Shown: in pieces, positions 1-9,169 of the stretch
Position numbering within the stretch: position 1 is the stretch's first letter
Layout: the number at the start of each line of letters is the position of its first letter
Source of the DNA: Aedoeadaptatus coli
GTDB taxonomy: Bacteria; Bacillota; Clostridia; Tissierellales; Peptoniphilaceae
NCBI RefSeq assembly: GCF_900343085.1
Contig: NZ_OPYI01000011.1
Span: 29,816 to 93,815 of the forward strand
Direction: 5' to 3'
DNA length: 64,000 bases
Notes under the pieces: model-generated
What the model was told of the DNA's origin: nothing
The model's database searches: none
The model's input: the letters and a program-made list of their open reading frames with translations, nothing else
Translations under genes and position numbers: made by a program

Positions 1-2
1 AA

Positions 3-551
3 AACGAGTGGAAAGAGCCCTGCTTAAAGACGGCGCGGAATTTTATTTTAAACGACTTTTGCGATTTCGCTCAGGACAAGGAATTAAGCACGACCAATCT
101 GAGCAAAGGCTCGAAGAAGCTTCAACAGTTTATAAAAGACAAACGAGCCATGAATGCGTATCGTTGCGAGGTGGTGGGGCGAAAATACGTCCTTGAAAAG
201 GCGATCTTCGAAGACGAAAAATTCATCGACAACGGCGACGGCACCTACGACGTCACCATGTGCGTGGATTTTTCCTTCTACGACGGCAAGGATCACGCCT
301 CCGTGAATTACCCCTACAAAATCCATCTCGTCATCGAAGCGGGTGCACCCAAGGTTTTGGCGGCCATGGCCGGCGACACGGGGGCCTCTTGGTTAATCGA
401 CGGGGCTTATGGCAACACGACCGATAAATTGGACTACAGTTGGCAGCTTCAGGGAAAGAAGAACGCGCCCTACGATTTGGAAAAGGCGAGACAAGAACTG
501 AAAGCCGATCTCGAAGCACCGCCGTGGCCGGGAGGAAAAGAGGAAGGATGA
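3..551 (+). CDS. Hypothetical protein, 5' end cut by window edge
   Basis: The reading frame is open from the first bases of the window to the TGA at 549-551, so the true start lies outside. About 182 residues are visible. No family is recognised. The middle holds an aspartate- and glycine-rich stretch (DNGDGTYDV) followed by alternating hydrophobic and polar residues that suggest beta strands. The C-terminus is charged (LEKARQELKADLEAPP) and ends GGKEEG. An internal ATG at 150 lacks a convincing ribosome site and is probably not the start. A strong terminator follows at once, so this is the last gene of its transcript and is independent of the pyr operon downstream. Confidence 0.6.
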   Translation, partial: NEWKEPCLKTARNFILNDFCDFAQDKELSTTNLSKGSKKLQQFIKDKRAMNAYRCEVVGRKYVLEKAIFEDEKFIDNGDGTYDVTMCVDFSFYDGKDHASVNYPYKIHLVIEAGAPKVLAAMAGDTGASWLIDGAYGNTTDKLDYSWQLQGKKNAPYDLEKARQELKADLEAPPWPGGKEEG

Positions 552-560
552 AACATTGCT

Positions 561-595
561 CGAAGGACATGACGCGTCCTTCGGGCTTTTTTATT
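561..595 (+). terminator. Rho-independent terminator of the partial gene
   Basis: An 8-bp perfect stem (CGAAGGAC at 561-568 with GTCCTTCG at 576-583) has a 7-base loop and is followed by GGGC and a T-rich run. It ends the partial gene ten bases after its stop. Confidence 0.85.
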
Positions 596-612
596 TCTCC
601 CGTCATTTTTCC

Positions 613-641
613 TTGACGAATGGCCTTGGGGAGCGTAGACT
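613..641 (+). promoter_or_regulatory. Candidate promoter of the pyr operon
   Basis: TTGACG (613-618), a 17-base spacer and TAGACT (636-641) fit a vegetative promoter. Transcription would start near 648, giving a leader of about 125 bases that contains the PyrR-type attenuator. Confidence 0.55.
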
Positions 642-680
642 ATTTGGTAGCGAAGATACTTTAATTTAGTGCGAGACACT

Positions 681-767
681 AAAAAGGTCGCAAAACAGAA
701 TACACCTGTCCCGAGAGGACGGGTCTCTCTTTGTGCCTTTTACCTGTGTAAAAGCTTTTTTTATAGG
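681..767 (+). promoter_or_regulatory. PyrR-type transcription attenuator in pyr leader
   Basis: The leader holds GTCCCGAGAGG at 708-718. This matches the invariant core (UCCNGNGAGG) of the known PyrR-binding consensus, in an anti-antiterminator position. Downstream, CTTTTAC (737-743) and GTAAAAG (748-754) form a terminator stem followed by CTTTTTTT, just ahead of the pyrB ribosome site. AAAAAGG (681-687) can pair with CCTTTT (736-741) as an antiterminator. The expected logic is that UMP-loaded PyrR stabilises the anti-antiterminator and stops transcription. The motif and hairpin are seen; the switching is inferred. No pyrR gene is in the window. Confidence 0.75.
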
Positions 768-774
768 AGGCCAT

Positions 775-1695
775 ATGCTGAAACATTTCATAGAACCGGA
801 TGATATGACAGAAAGAGAGTACGACGATTTATTTAGACTGGCGCAAGCAATTGCATCGGATCCCGGGGAGTACGCCCATGCGTGCGACGGAAAGATCCTG
901 GCCAGTCTTTTTTTTGAGCCCTCCACGAGAACCCGCATGTCTTTCGACGCGGCCATGTACCGCCTCGGCGGCCAAGTGCTTCACTTAGGTGATGTCAAAG
1001 TCTCCAGCATGGCCAAGGGGGAAACGGTGCGCGACACCCTCCACATCGTGGATCAGTACGCGGACATTTGCGCCATGCGCCATCCCCACGCCTACACCCA
1101 ACACAAGGCCGTGGACGTGCTGAAAAACATGCCCCTCATCAATGCCGGCGACGGGGATCACGCCCACCCGACACAGACCTTGGCGGATATTTTTACCATT
1201 CGCAAGCACAAAGGGGCCTGGTCCGGTTTAAAAATCGGTTTTTGCGGCGACTTGCGCTACGGCCGCGCCGTCCACTCCCTGTTTCAGTTTTTAAACCACT
1301 ACGACAATGAATTTGTGTTTATTTCTCCGGAAGGGCTGAATATGCCGGAAGAATATTTGGACACGGCCCGCTGCCCCTACGAGGAAGTGGACAATTTAAA
1401 GGCCGTCATCGGGGATTTGGACGTGCTCTACATGACGCGGGTTCAAAAGGAGCGCTTCATCAGCGAAGACGAGGCCAAGCGCTACGAAGGTTCCTACTTG
1501 CTCAACGCCGAGGTGCTGAATGCGGGAAGTGATGATCTAATCGTGCTCCATCCCCTGCCGCGGGTCGATGAAATCGACGCGGAAATCGACAGCGACCCTC
1601 GGGCTCTTTACTTCGAGCAGGCGCAAAACGGCATGTATATGCGCATGGCTCTGATTCTGACTTTACTGGAGGCAAAAAATGAAGGTAATCAGTAA
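775..1695 (+). CDS. pyrB: Aspartate carbamoyltransferase catalytic subunit
   Basis: Joins carbamoyl phosphate and L-aspartate to give N-carbamoyl-aspartate, the first committed step of pyrimidine synthesis, in the cytosol. The protein is 306 residues, the usual length. It shows the carbamoyl-phosphate loop (FEPSTRTRMSFDAAMYRLGG), HPTQTLADI, the HPLPRVDEI stretch and a C-terminal region typical of ATCases. The ATG at 775 is chosen because AGGAGG (765-770) lies just upstream; an in-frame ATG at 733 lies inside the attenuator hairpin. It overlaps pyrK by 17 bases. No regulatory pyrI follows, so regulation is probably through the leader. Confidence 0.96.
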   Translation: MLKHFIEPDDMTEREYDDLFRLAQAIASDPGEYAHACDGKILASLFFEPSTRTRMSFDAAMYRLGGQVLHLGDVKVSSMAKGETVRDTLHIVDQYADICAMRHPHAYTQHKAVDVLKNMPLINAGDGDHAHPTQTLADIFTIRKHKGAWSGLKIGFCGDLRYGRAVHSLFQFLNHYDNEFVFISPEGLNMPEEYLDTARCPYEEVDNLKAVIGDLDVLYMTRVQKERFISEDEAKRYEGSYLLNAEVLNAGSDDLIVLHPLPRVDEIDAEIDSDPRALYFEQAQNGMYMRMALILTLLEAKNEGNQ

Positions 1696-2356
1696 CAAGG
1701 CGCTGGGCGAGGAGCTCTTCGTCCTCACCTTGGCCTACGAGGGCGAGGCGTCGCCGGGGCAATTTTTCATGGTGAAGCCCCGGGACCGAGCGAAGCTTTT
1801 GGGTCGGCCCATATCCATCTTTTCCTTAAAAGACGGCGCCCTTTCCTTCCTTATAAAAAAAGTCGGCGGCGGCACCGAGGATTTGGCGCGGCTCCTTCCC
1901 GGCGAGGAAATCGTGGCGGAAGGGCCATTCGGCCGGGGCTTTCCCGAAATAAAAGAAAAGACCCTCTTTATCGGCGGCGGCACGGGCATCGCCCCCTCCC
2001 TCCACTTGTTGGAAGGTGACAAAGAAAAGAAACTTTCCGTGGCCATCGGCCTTCGGGAAGAAAACGAGGCCCTTCAGGCCATTTACGCCCCCTACGGCGA
2101 TCGGGTGAAATTTTATATCGGCGCCAATATTTTCGACGAACTTGCCATTGCAGACGAAGTGATCTACACCTGCGGTCCGGATCCCATGATGCGAGAAGCG
2201 GTGAAGCGGGCGAAGAACAAAATCTACGTCTCCATGGAAAAACACATGGGCTGCGGCTTCGGCGCCTGCTTGGCCTGCACCTGCGAAAGTGAGGGCAAGC
2301 GGGTGCGTGTCTGCAAAGACGGCCCCGTCTTCGAAGGGAGGGCAATCTATGCTTAA
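1679..2356 (+). CDS. pyrK: Dihydroorotate dehydrogenase B electron-transfer subunit
   Basis: FAD and [2Fe-2S] subunit that passes electrons from dihydroorotate (via PyrD) to NAD+. The 225 residues begin with a ferredoxin-reductase-like beta barrel carrying the flavin motif RPISIFSL, then a nucleotide-binding segment (GGGTGIAPSLHLLE) and CGPDPMM. The iron-sulfur cysteines appear near the C-terminus as C-x4-C-x2-C (GCGFGACLAC), with a fourth cysteine in RVRVCKDGP. It starts inside the pyrB end and overlaps pyrD by 8 bases. PyrK beside PyrD marks the NAD-dependent class 1B enzyme. It is slightly shorter than many homologues (about 250 residues) but no domain is missing. Confidence 0.95.
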   Translation: MKVISNKALGEELFVLTLAYEGEASPGQFFMVKPRDRAKLLGRPISIFSLKDGALSFLIKKVGGGTEDLARLLPGEEIVAEGPFGRGFPEIKEKTLFIGGGTGIAPSLHLLEGDKEKKLSVAIGLREENEALQAIYAPYGDRVKFYIGANIFDELAIADEVIYTCGPDPMMREAVKRAKNKIYVSMEKHMGCGFGACLACTCESEGKRVRVCKDGPVFEGRAIYA

Positions 2357-3245
2357 GACGGAACTTTTGGGATGCACCATGAAAAATCCCCTTATCGGCG
2401 CTTCGGGCACCTACGGCTTCGGCGAGGAATACGCCCCCTTTTACGATCCCGAAATCATCGGCGGCATTTCCTCCAAGGGCCTCACACTCAATCCTCGCCC
2501 GGGCAACACGGGGCAGCGGGTGTACGAAACGCCCTCGGGGATCATGAATTCCATCGGTCTGGAGAATCCCGGCGTGAAGCATTTCATCGAAGAAATTTTG
2601 CCCGAGATGCGGAAGATGGACACGGTGATTCTCGCCAATCTCGGCGGCCACAGCGTGGAGGATTACTTGATCGCCGCGGAAATGTTAAACGACGCGGATA
2701 TCGACATGATCGAGCTGAATATCTCCTGCCCCAATGTGGCCTCCGGGGGCATGGCTTTCGGCCTACACTGTCAGGATGCGGCGGCCATTACGGCCAAGGT
2801 AAAGGAAGTGAGCCGCCACAAAATCGTGGTGAAGCTATCTCCCAACGGCGACAATCCGGCGGAGCTGGCGAAAGCCTGTGAAGCGGCGGGAGCCGACGGC
2901 ATCAGCTTGGTCAACACCTTTCAGGCCATGGCAGTGGATGTGAAAAATCGACGCCCCGTTTTCGACAATGTCTACGCCGGTCTGTCGGGCCCGGGGATTT
3001 TTCCCATCGCCCTCAGAATGGTGCGGGACGCGGCTCGGGCGGTGAAGATTCCCGTCGTCGGCATGGGCGGCATTTGCTCGGCGGAAGATGTCATCGCCAT
3101 GATGATGGTGGGGGCGCAAGCGGTGGAAATCGGCACCATGAATTTAGTGGATCCCCACATCGTGCCGAAACTTATCGCCGATTTGGAAACATACATGAAC
3201 GAAGAAAACATCGGATCCTTGGACGAGATTCGCGGGATTATTTAA
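2349..3245 (+). CDS. pyrD: Dihydroorotate dehydrogenase B catalytic subunit
   Basis: FMN enzyme that oxidises dihydroorotate to orotate. The 298 residues form one TIM barrel: N-terminal FMN contacts (GASGTYGFG), the ELNISCPNV loop whose cysteine is the catalytic base of class 1 enzymes, VVKLSPN, and the phosphate-binding end (LSGPGIFP, GMGGICSAEDV, VEIGT). The start at 2349 follows AGGGAGGGC; a longer in-frame start would reach deep into pyrK. Cysteine rather than serine as base, together with adjacent pyrK, supports class 1B. carA begins 11 bases after its stop. Confidence 0.96.
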   Translation: MLKTELLGCTMKNPLIGASGTYGFGEEYAPFYDPEIIGGISSKGLTLNPRPGNTGQRVYETPSGIMNSIGLENPGVKHFIEEILPEMRKMDTVILANLGGHSVEDYLIAAEMLNDADIDMIELNISCPNVASGGMAFGLHCQDAAAITAKVKEVSRHKIVVKLSPNGDNPAELAKACEAAGADGISLVNTFQAMAVDVKNRRPVFDNVYAGLSGPGIFPIALRMVRDAARAVKIPVVGMGGICSAEDVIAMMMVGAQAVEIGTMNLVDPHIVPKLIADLETYMNEENIGSLDEIRGII

Positions 3246-3255
3246 AGGAGCGACT

Positions 3256-4296
3256 ATGTACATTCAATTAGAAGACGGCACCGTCTTTACGGGCAAACAG
3301 TTCAGCGGCAAAAAGCGCAGAGTAGGCGGTCGCTTCACCGTGCACAGCACCATGATCGGCCACGAAGAAGTGATGACGGATCCCGCCAATTTGGATCGCA
3401 TCCTGCTCTTCACCTATCCACTGATCGGCGGAAGCGGCATGAATTTCGAAGACAATCAATCCGACGGACCGGCGATTTCCGCCTTTATCTGTCGCCGCGC
3501 CATGGAAAACGCCACGAATTTCCGCAGCGAAATGGATCTGAAGGAATACTTAAATTACTACGACGTGGTGGGCATCGAAGACGTGGACACCCGCGGGCTC
3601 ATTCGCCACTTGAAAGAAACGGGGATGCAACGGGGCGTGATCACCGATCGCCTTATGACGCCCTCCGAAATGGACGAATACTTCGCTGAACAAAATCCCA
3701 ACACCATCGAAGAAGTGAGCACCATCGAGGTCACGGAAATCGAAGGTGAAGGCCCCACCATCGCCCTCTGGGACTTCGGCGTAAAAGACGGCATTCTGGA
3801 AGCATTAAACGACGCGGGCTACCGCCTCATCGTCTACCCCGCCATGACCAATTATGAAACCATTTTGGACGATAATCCGGATCTCTTGTTCTTAAGCTCC
3901 GGCCCCGGCGTCGCCGCCCACTATTTGGATTTGGTCCATGACATCGGACAAATGATCGGCAAGCTGCCCATTTACGGCATGGGCCTCGGGGCTCAGTTTT
4001 TGGGCTTGGCCTTAGGCGGCGATTTGGTGAAACTCGCCTCGCCTCACGCCGGCGCCTCCATCGCCGTAAAGGGCGAAGGGGAGCGGGTGTATATGACGAG
4101 CCAAAACAGAGAGTACGGCATCGAGCACTTGCCGGAATCCGTGGCCATCAATTACAGAAATGTCGCCGACGGATCCGTGGAAGGCTTTTCAGACAAAGAA
4201 AACAACGCCGTGGGCGTGCTCTTCGATCCCTTCGGCCTGCCCGGCGCCCGGGATCTGCTCAGCACACAATTAGCCCTTATCAGTGAATTAGCCTAG
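3256..4296 (+). CDS. carA: Carbamoyl-phosphate synthase small subunit, glutaminase-dead
   Basis: The position before carB, the N-terminal CarA domain ([25 protein letters not shown]) and length (346 residues) identify it as the small subunit. CarA normally hydrolyses glutamine and channels ammonia to CarB. Here the class I amidotransferase signature GICLGHQ reads G241-M-G-L-G-A-Q247: the nucleophile cysteine is Gly243 and the next histidine is Ala246. The second catalytic motif (FQGHPEA) is replaced by F323-D-P-F-G-L-P-G-A, losing the triad histidine and glutamate. The GPG loop (SSGPG) remains. The frame is intact, so this is substitution, not decay. It probably serves as a structural subunit of an ammonia-using synthase, comparable with vertebrate CPS I. 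Confidence 0.9.
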   Translation: MYIQLEDGTVFTGKQFSGKKRRVGGRFTVHSTMIGHEEVMTDPANLDRILLFTYPLIGGSGMNFEDNQSDGPAISAFICRRAMENATNFRSEMDLKEYLNYYDVVGIEDVDTRGLIRHLKETGMQRGVITDRLMTPSEMDEYFAEQNPNTIEEVSTIEVTEIEGEGPTIALWDFGVKDGILEALNDAGYRLIVYPAMTNYETILDDNPDLLFLSSGPGVAAHYLDLVHDIGQMIGKLPIYGMGLGAQFLGLALGGDLVKLASPHAGASIAVKGEGERVYMTSQNREYGIEHLPESVAINYRNVADGSVEGFSDKENNAVGVLFDPFGLPGARDLLSTQLALISELA

Positions 4297-4304
4297 GAGG
4301 AATT

Positions 4305-7300
4305 ATGTCCCGTAATAAAGATATTCAAAAAGTACTCGTCATCGGCAGCGGCCCCATCGTCATCGGTCAGGCGGCGGAATTCGACTACTCCGGCACCCAA
4401 GCCTGCGAATCCCTTCGTGAAGAAGGGGTGGAAGTCGTCCTCGTCAATTCCAATCCGGCCACGATTATGACCGACAGGGAAGTGGCGGACAAGGTCTACA
4501 TCGAGCCCTTGACGGCGGAAGTCATCGAAAAAATCATCGAACGCGAACGCCCCGACGCCCTCATCGCCGGCATGGGCGGGCAAACGGGCCTGAACCTTTC
4601 CATCGAGCTCTTCGACTCCGGCGTCTTGGAAAAATACGGCGTGGAAATTATCGGCACCTCCATTCCCTCCATTAAAAAGGGCGAAGACCGGGAAGAATTC
4701 CGTCAACTCATGGAAGAAATCGGTGAGCCCATTATCGAATCGAAAACCGTGGAAACCGTGGAAGACGCCGTGGCCTATGCAAAAATCATCGGCTACCCGG
4801 TGGTTGTGCGCCCGGCCTTTACCTTAGGCGGCACCGGCGGCGGCATTTGCGACACGGAAGCGGAGCTCAGGACCATCGCCCACGCCGGGATCCACCTTTC
4901 CCGCGTCGGTCAGGTCTTAATCGAAAAGTGCATTACCGGCTGGAAGGAAATCGAATACGAAGTGATCCGCGATTCCAAGGGCAGCTGCATCTGCGTCTGC
5001 AATATGGAAAACATCGATCCCGTCGGCGTCCACACCGGCGACTCCATGGTGGTGGCGCCGACCCAAACCTTGACGGATATCGAACACGGCATGCTTCGGG
5101 AAGCGGCTTTTCGTATCATCGAAGGCGTGGGCATCGAAGGGGGCTGCAATGTGCAGTTCGCCGTGGAGCCCAACAGCTTGCAATACGCCGTCATCGAAAT
5201 CAATCCTCGTGTCAGTCGCTCCTCGGCTTTGGCTTCGAAAGCCACGGGCTATCCCATCGCCCGCGTGGCGGCAAAAATCGCCTTGGGCTTGGGCCTGGAC
5301 GAAATCGAAAACAAAATCACCGGCACCCGCTCCATGGCCTTCGAGCCTTCCATCGACTACGTGGTGGTGAAGATTCCCAAGTGGCCCTTCGACAAATTCT
5401 TTAACGCCGATCGAAACCTCGGCACGAAAATGATGGCCACCGGCGAAGTCATGGCCATCGGCCCCACCTTTGAAGTGGCTCTTTTAAAAGGCCTGCGCTC
5501 CTTGGAAATCGGCGCCTTCAGCCTCCTCCACCCCCGCTTCAAAACCATGGACATCGCCACATTAAAGGAAAATGTCAAACGGCCCAACGACGAGCGCCTC
5601 TTCTATCTGGCGGCTCTTTTAAACACGGGCTACGACATTAACCGCCTCTCCAGAGAAACGGGCATGGACGCCTACTTCCTCAGGATCATTAAGCGCATCG
5701 TCTGCGTGGAAGCGGAATTGGAAGCCATGAAGAAGGAAGATCTGACGGAAGACAAGCTCCGCGAAATGAAGCGGTTGGGCTTCAGCGACGAAATCATCGC
5801 CAATCGCTTAAACGTCGGCGAAAAATTCATTCGCGAGCTGAGAAAGCTCTTCGGTATCGAAGCCAAGTACAGAAAAGTGGACACCCAAGGGGGCATGGCA
5901 GATGCCGAGGCCAATTATCTCTACTCCAATTACGAGGGCGAAGACGAATCCCCGGTTCACGAAGACAAGCGCCGCATCATCGTCATCGGCAGCGGCCCCA
6001 TCCGCATCGGTCAAGGGGTGGAATTCGACTACGCCTCCGTGCACTGCGTCAAGACCCTGCGCCGAGAAGGCTACGAAACCATCATCATTAACAACAATCC
6101 CGAGACCGTCTCCACGGACTTCGACATTTCCGACAAACTTTACTTCGAGCCCCTCACGGCGGAAGATACATTAAACATTATCGAAAAGGAAAAGCCCGAA
6201 GGCGTCATCCTGCAGTTCGGCGGCCAAACGGCCATTAAGCTTGCCGGCGTCTTTAAAGAAGAAGGCATTCCCATTTTAGGCACGGATCCCACGGCCATCG
6301 ACCGGGCGGAAGACCGGGAAAAATTCGACGCCATGTTGGAAGAGCTGAACCTCATTCGCCCGAAAGGCGTCGGCGTTCACGGCGTGGAAGAAGGCATGGA
6401 AAAGGCGGAAAGCCTGGGCTACCCCGTTCTCGTTCGCCCCTCCTATGTTTTGGGCGGCCAAGGCATGGAAATCTGCACCGCCGATGAAGATCTGCGCTAC
6501 TATCTGGAAGAATCCTTCGCCATGGATCCCGAGCGCACGGTGCTGATCGACCAATACATTCAAGGCATGGAATGTGAAGTGGACGCCATTTCCGACGGCA
6601 CCGACGTGTTCTTGCCGGGGATTATGGAACACTTGGAGCGGGCAGGGGTCCACAGCGGCGACTCCATCAGCATCTATCCCAGCAGGCACATCTCGAAAGA
6701 AATGGACGACGCCATTTTAGAGGCCACGAAGAAAGTGGCACTGGAGCTGGGCGTCATCGGCATGATTAATATTCAATACATCATTAAAGACGACACCCTC
6801 TACATGATCGAAGTCAACCCCAGGAGCTCCCGCACCGTGCCCTACCTCTCGAAAGTCACGGGCATGAACATTACGGAAATCGCCACGAAAGTCATGCTGG
6901 GCGACAGCTTAAAATCCATGGGCTACGGCACGGGCATCGGCCCCGTTTCCCCCACGACCTGCGTGAAGATCCCCGTCTTCAGTACGGAAAAACTTCACCG
7001 AGTGGAAGCCTCCCTCGGGCCCGAAATGCGCTCCACCGGCGAAGTCTTAGGCGTGGGCCGCACGGAAGAAGAAGCCATGGCCAAGGGCTTTTTAGCTGCC
7101 GGCACGGACATTGCGCCGAAGAGCCGCCGCGCCCTTTGCACCATTCGCGATCGGGACAAAGAGGAATTTTTGCCCATCGCCAAGTCCCTGGCGGAAGACG
7201 GCGTCATTTTCTACGCCACCAAGGGCACCAAGGCCTTCTTAAACAAACACGGCATCGACGCGGAAGAAGTGCGCCGCATCGGCGAAGAAGCCCCCACCAT

Positions 7301-7529
7301 GATCGACTTGATCCAAGAAGGCAAGATCGACCTCGTCTTCAACACCCCCACCAAGGGCAACGACTCCAAGCGCGACGGCTTTTTAATTCGCCGAAACGCC
7401 ATCGAATGCGACGTGGAACTCTTCACCAACTTGGACAAGGCCAAGGTCTATGCCGAAACCTTAAAGAACAATCCCTTGAAAGACGATCTGAGAATTTACG
7501 AAATCGGCGACTATAATTCCGAGTGCTGA
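4305..7529 (+). CDS. carB: Carbamoyl-phosphate synthase large subunit
   Basis: Makes carbamoyl phosphate from bicarbonate, ammonia and two ATP. The 1074 residues match the full family length. Two homologous ATP-grasp halves are visible, each opening with a nucleotide motif ([19 protein letters not shown] near residue 12; [19 protein letters not shown] near residue 560) and each containing the EINPR/EVNPR metal-binding strand. A methylglyoxal-synthase-like allosteric domain ends the protein ([20 protein letters not shown]). The catalytic residues look normal, unlike those of the small subunit upstream, so the complex should still work from free ammonia. It starts 8 bases after carA behind TAGGAGG. 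Confidence 0.97.
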   Translation: MSRNKDIQKVLVIGSGPIVIGQAAEFDYSGTQACESLREEGVEVVLVNSNPATIMTDREVADKVYIEPLTAEVIEKIIERERPDALIAGMGGQTGLNLSIELFDSGVLEKYGVEIIGTSIPSIKKGEDREEFRQLMEEIGEPIIESKTVETVEDAVAYAKIIGYPVVVRPAFTLGGTGGGICDTEAELRTIAHAGIHLSRVGQVLIEKCITGWKEIEYEVIRDSKGSCICVCNMENIDPVGVHTGDSMVVAPTQTLTDIEHGMLREAAFRIIEGVGIEGGCNVQFAVEPNSLQYAVIEINPRVSRSSALASKATGYPIARVAAKIALGLGLDEIENKITGTRSMAFEPSIDYVVVKIPKWPFDKFFNADRNLGTKMMATGEVMAIGPTFEVALLKGLRSLEIGAFSLLHPRFKTMDIATLKENVKRPNDERLFYLAALLNTGYDINRLSRETGMDAYFLRIIKRIVCVEAELEAMKKEDLTEDKLREMKRLGFSDEIIANRLNVGEKFIRELRKLFGIEAKYRKVDTQGGMADAEANYLYSNYEGEDESPVHEDKRRIIVIGSGPIRIGQGVEFDYASVHCVKTLRREGYETIIINNNPETVSTDFDISDKLYFEPLTAEDTLNIIEKEKPEGVILQFGGQTAIKLAGVFKEEGIPILGTDPTAIDRAEDREKFDAMLEELNLIRPKGVGVHGVEEGMEKAESLGYPVLVRPSYVLGGQGMEICTADEDLRYYLEESFAMDPERTVLIDQYIQGMECEVDAISDGTDVFLPGIMEHLERAGVHSGDSISIYPSRHISKEMDDAILEATKKVALELGVIGMINIQYIIKDDTLYMIEVNPRSSRTVPYLSKVTGMNITEIATKVMLGDSLKSMGYGTGIGPVSPTTCVKIPVFSTEKLHRVEASLGPEMRSTGEVLGVGRTEEEAMAKGFLAAGTDIAPKSRRALCTIRDRDKEEFLPIAKSLAEDGVIFYATKGTKAFLNKHGIDAEEVRRIGEEAPTMIDLIQEGKIDLVFNTPTKGNDSKRDGFLIRRNAIECDVELFTNLDKAKVYAETLKNNPLKDDLRIYEIGDYNSEC

Positions 7530-7576
7530 TTGCCTCATCGCTCATTGGGGTAGAATCCCATAAAGGAGTGTGACCT

Positions 7577-8863
7577 ATGGGAATCGGAATTGTCAGTGAC
7601 TTATTAAATAAATCGGGAAAATCTAAAATTGATCGCCGGCTGCAAGTGGCCGCCGCGCGAAAAGAAGCAGATGCCCTGGAGGCGATGTTGGCGAAAAAAG
7701 CCGACGTGGCCCAATACGTGATCCACGAATCCCTCGTGGCGAAACTAAAATGGGACAAGATCGACCTGGTCTTTCCCCTGGTAGAAGACGGCGATGCCGC
7801 TAAGGGCCTGGCGTCCATGTTGACCTCAGAAGGCATTCCCTTCGTCGGCGCCGGCGTCATGGGCCTGGGAATCGCGGAAGATCCCGTGCTCGCCGCCGCT
7901 ATTTTAAAGCAACAGGGCATGGATTTTCGCCCCGTACACGCCGCGAAAAGCGTGGTGGATTTGGCGCAAATCGAGCTCACCTACCCCGTGATCGTAACGG
8001 CAAAAGGGGAAGAATCCGTGTTTGTGGCCGATGAAGAGGCCCTTTACGAAGAGGCCAAGCAATTTCTGGATGTGGCCCCGATCATCTACCTCAGGGAGCC
8101 TTCAAGGGGCAAGAAAGTTCACGTGGCCCTCATCGGAAACGGCGATGACGTCAGCGTCTTTACGAAGGCCGTCGGCGGGGAGCTGAGCAAAAAAGAAGAG
8201 GACCTCGTAAGGAATACGGCGAAAAAAGCTTTCGAGCTCTTTCAATTGAAGGACATGGGCTTTTTCGTCATGGAAGCGGACGGGGAGAAGGCCTACGTCA
8301 TCGACGTCCGGGCTTCCGCCGATTTTCGTGCCGAGAGCGATTTTATGGCGGTGTTAAATGAAAAGGGCTTCCGCCCGGAAAGTGCCGTCGACGCCATCGT
8401 CAATGCGGCAATCGCCCGCACCGGGGCGGAAGTGAAGCCGAAAAGCGACGCCTTTCTCGCCACTGCCGCCACTCGAAAAAACGACATCGACATCCTCTTG
8501 AAGGAAGAACAATCCCGCCTCACCGAGGAAAAGATCGGCCGCTTCCGCGAAGAGACGAAGGAAATGCGTCGCAATGTGGAAGAAGGCGCGGAAAAAATGG
8601 AAGCCGGCGCCGAAGAAGCGGCGAGAGAAGCCAAGGGCCGCCTCCGTCAAGTGGAAAGAGGAGCCCGGGAAACATGGTCCAAGGCCAAGCGCTACGCCAA
8701 GGAGCGGGTGGATGAAGCCCAAAGAGATGCGCGGATTGCGCAGGACGTCATGACGGAAACCATGGACGACGAGGATATTCGCGAGCTGAAGCTGCGCTAC
8801 GCCGCCTTGGAGCAAAGGGTCTACGCCCTGGAAGAGCGCATTCGCTTCTTGGAAAACCGATAA
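7577..8863 (+). CDS. Degenerate Ddl-like ATP-grasp protein with helical tail
   Basis: Function unknown. Residues 60-280 resemble D-Ala-D-Ala ligase in order of motifs: LVFPLVEDGDAAKGLASMLT with GIPFVGAGV (60-93), a central strand pair (YPVIV, 136-140), and a last segment (VRNTAKKAFELF, then AYVIDVRASADF). The metal-binding residues are lost: the ligase E-x-N is D243-V-R245, and the Arg-Val-Asp strand reads F-F-V. Residues 300-428 are highly charged, with few prolines, and should form long amphipathic helices or a coiled coil ending in heptad-like leucines. It follows carB by 47 bases and starts behind AAAGGAGTG. I read it as a pseudoenzyme or scaffold; a link to envelope synthesis is a guess. 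Confidence 0.65.
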   Translation: MGIGIVSDLLNKSGKSKIDRRLQVAAARKEADALEAMLAKKADVAQYVIHESLVAKLKWDKIDLVFPLVEDGDAAKGLASMLTSEGIPFVGAGVMGLGIAEDPVLAAAILKQQGMDFRPVHAAKSVVDLAQIELTYPVIVTAKGEESVFVADEEALYEEAKQFLDVAPIIYLREPSRGKKVHVALIGNGDDVSVFTKAVGGELSKKEEDLVRNTAKKAFELFQLKDMGFFVMEADGEKAYVIDVRASADFRAESDFMAVLNEKGFRPESAVDAIVNAAIARTGAEVKPKSDAFLATAATRKNDIDILLKEEQSRLTEEKIGRFREETKEMRRNVEEGAEKMEAGAEEAAREAKGRLRQVERGARETWSKAKRYAKERVDEAQRDARIAQDVMTETMDDEDIRELKLRYAALEQRVYALEERIRFLENR

Positions 8864-8890
8864 AATCAGACAAAATCATAAGAACGAAAA

Positions 8891-8914
8891 GCCGGCAGTT
8901 CATGCCGGTTTTTA
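8891..8914 (+). terminator. Terminator overlapping the next ribosome site
   Basis: CCGGCA (8892-8897) pairs with TGCCGG (8903-8908), followed by TTTTTA. The glutaredoxin ribosome site GGGAGG (8918-8923) begins four bases later, so the two signals are packed together. Confidence 0.75.
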
Positions 8915-8926
8915 TTGGGAGGAAAA

Positions 8927-9169
8927 ATGAAAATTTACGGAACCGACCTGTGCCCCGATTGCTTGGCGGCAAAAAAGGTTTTAGACGAAAGAAAGATTCC
9001 CTACGACTACGTGGACATCACGAAAGACATCGCCGATTTAAAGGCCTTTCTGCGCTTAAGAGATACATCGCCCGCCTTCGACGAAGTGAAAAAAGCGGGA
9101 AACATCGGCGTGCCCGCCTTTGTTTCGGAAGAGGGCGCCATTACATTCGAGGTGGGCGAAAATGAATAA
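8927..9169 (+). CDS. Glutaredoxin-like thiol-disulfide protein
   Basis: An 80-residue thioredoxin-fold protein with the redox motif C-P-D-C at residues 9-12 (GTDLCPDCLAAKK), the second-strand motif YDYVDIT and the cis-proline segment GVPAF. It probably reduces or isomerises a small disulfide or metal-thiol substrate in the cytosol; the partner is unknown. The ATG at 8927 follows GGGAGG; an upstream TTG lies in the terminator and is rejected. Its end overlaps thiW (ATGAATAA), so the two are translated together. Whether this coupling means a shared role or only packing cannot be told. Confidence 0.8.
   Translation: MKIYGTDLCPDCLAAKKVLDERKIPYDYVDITKDIADLKAFLRLRDTSPAFDEVKKAGNIGVPAFVSEEGAITFEVGENE

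Noticed and set aside
1968..2651. Long minus-strand open frame (227 codons) across pyrK and pyrD
   Set aside because: It lies opposite two certain genes, has no ribosome site and its protein is arginine- and proline-rich, a shadow of GC-rich codons.
3256..4296. carA as a frameshifted or misread gene
   Set aside because: The frame is continuous, the flanking motifs stay in register, and two separate catalytic motifs are changed, which a single read error cannot explain.
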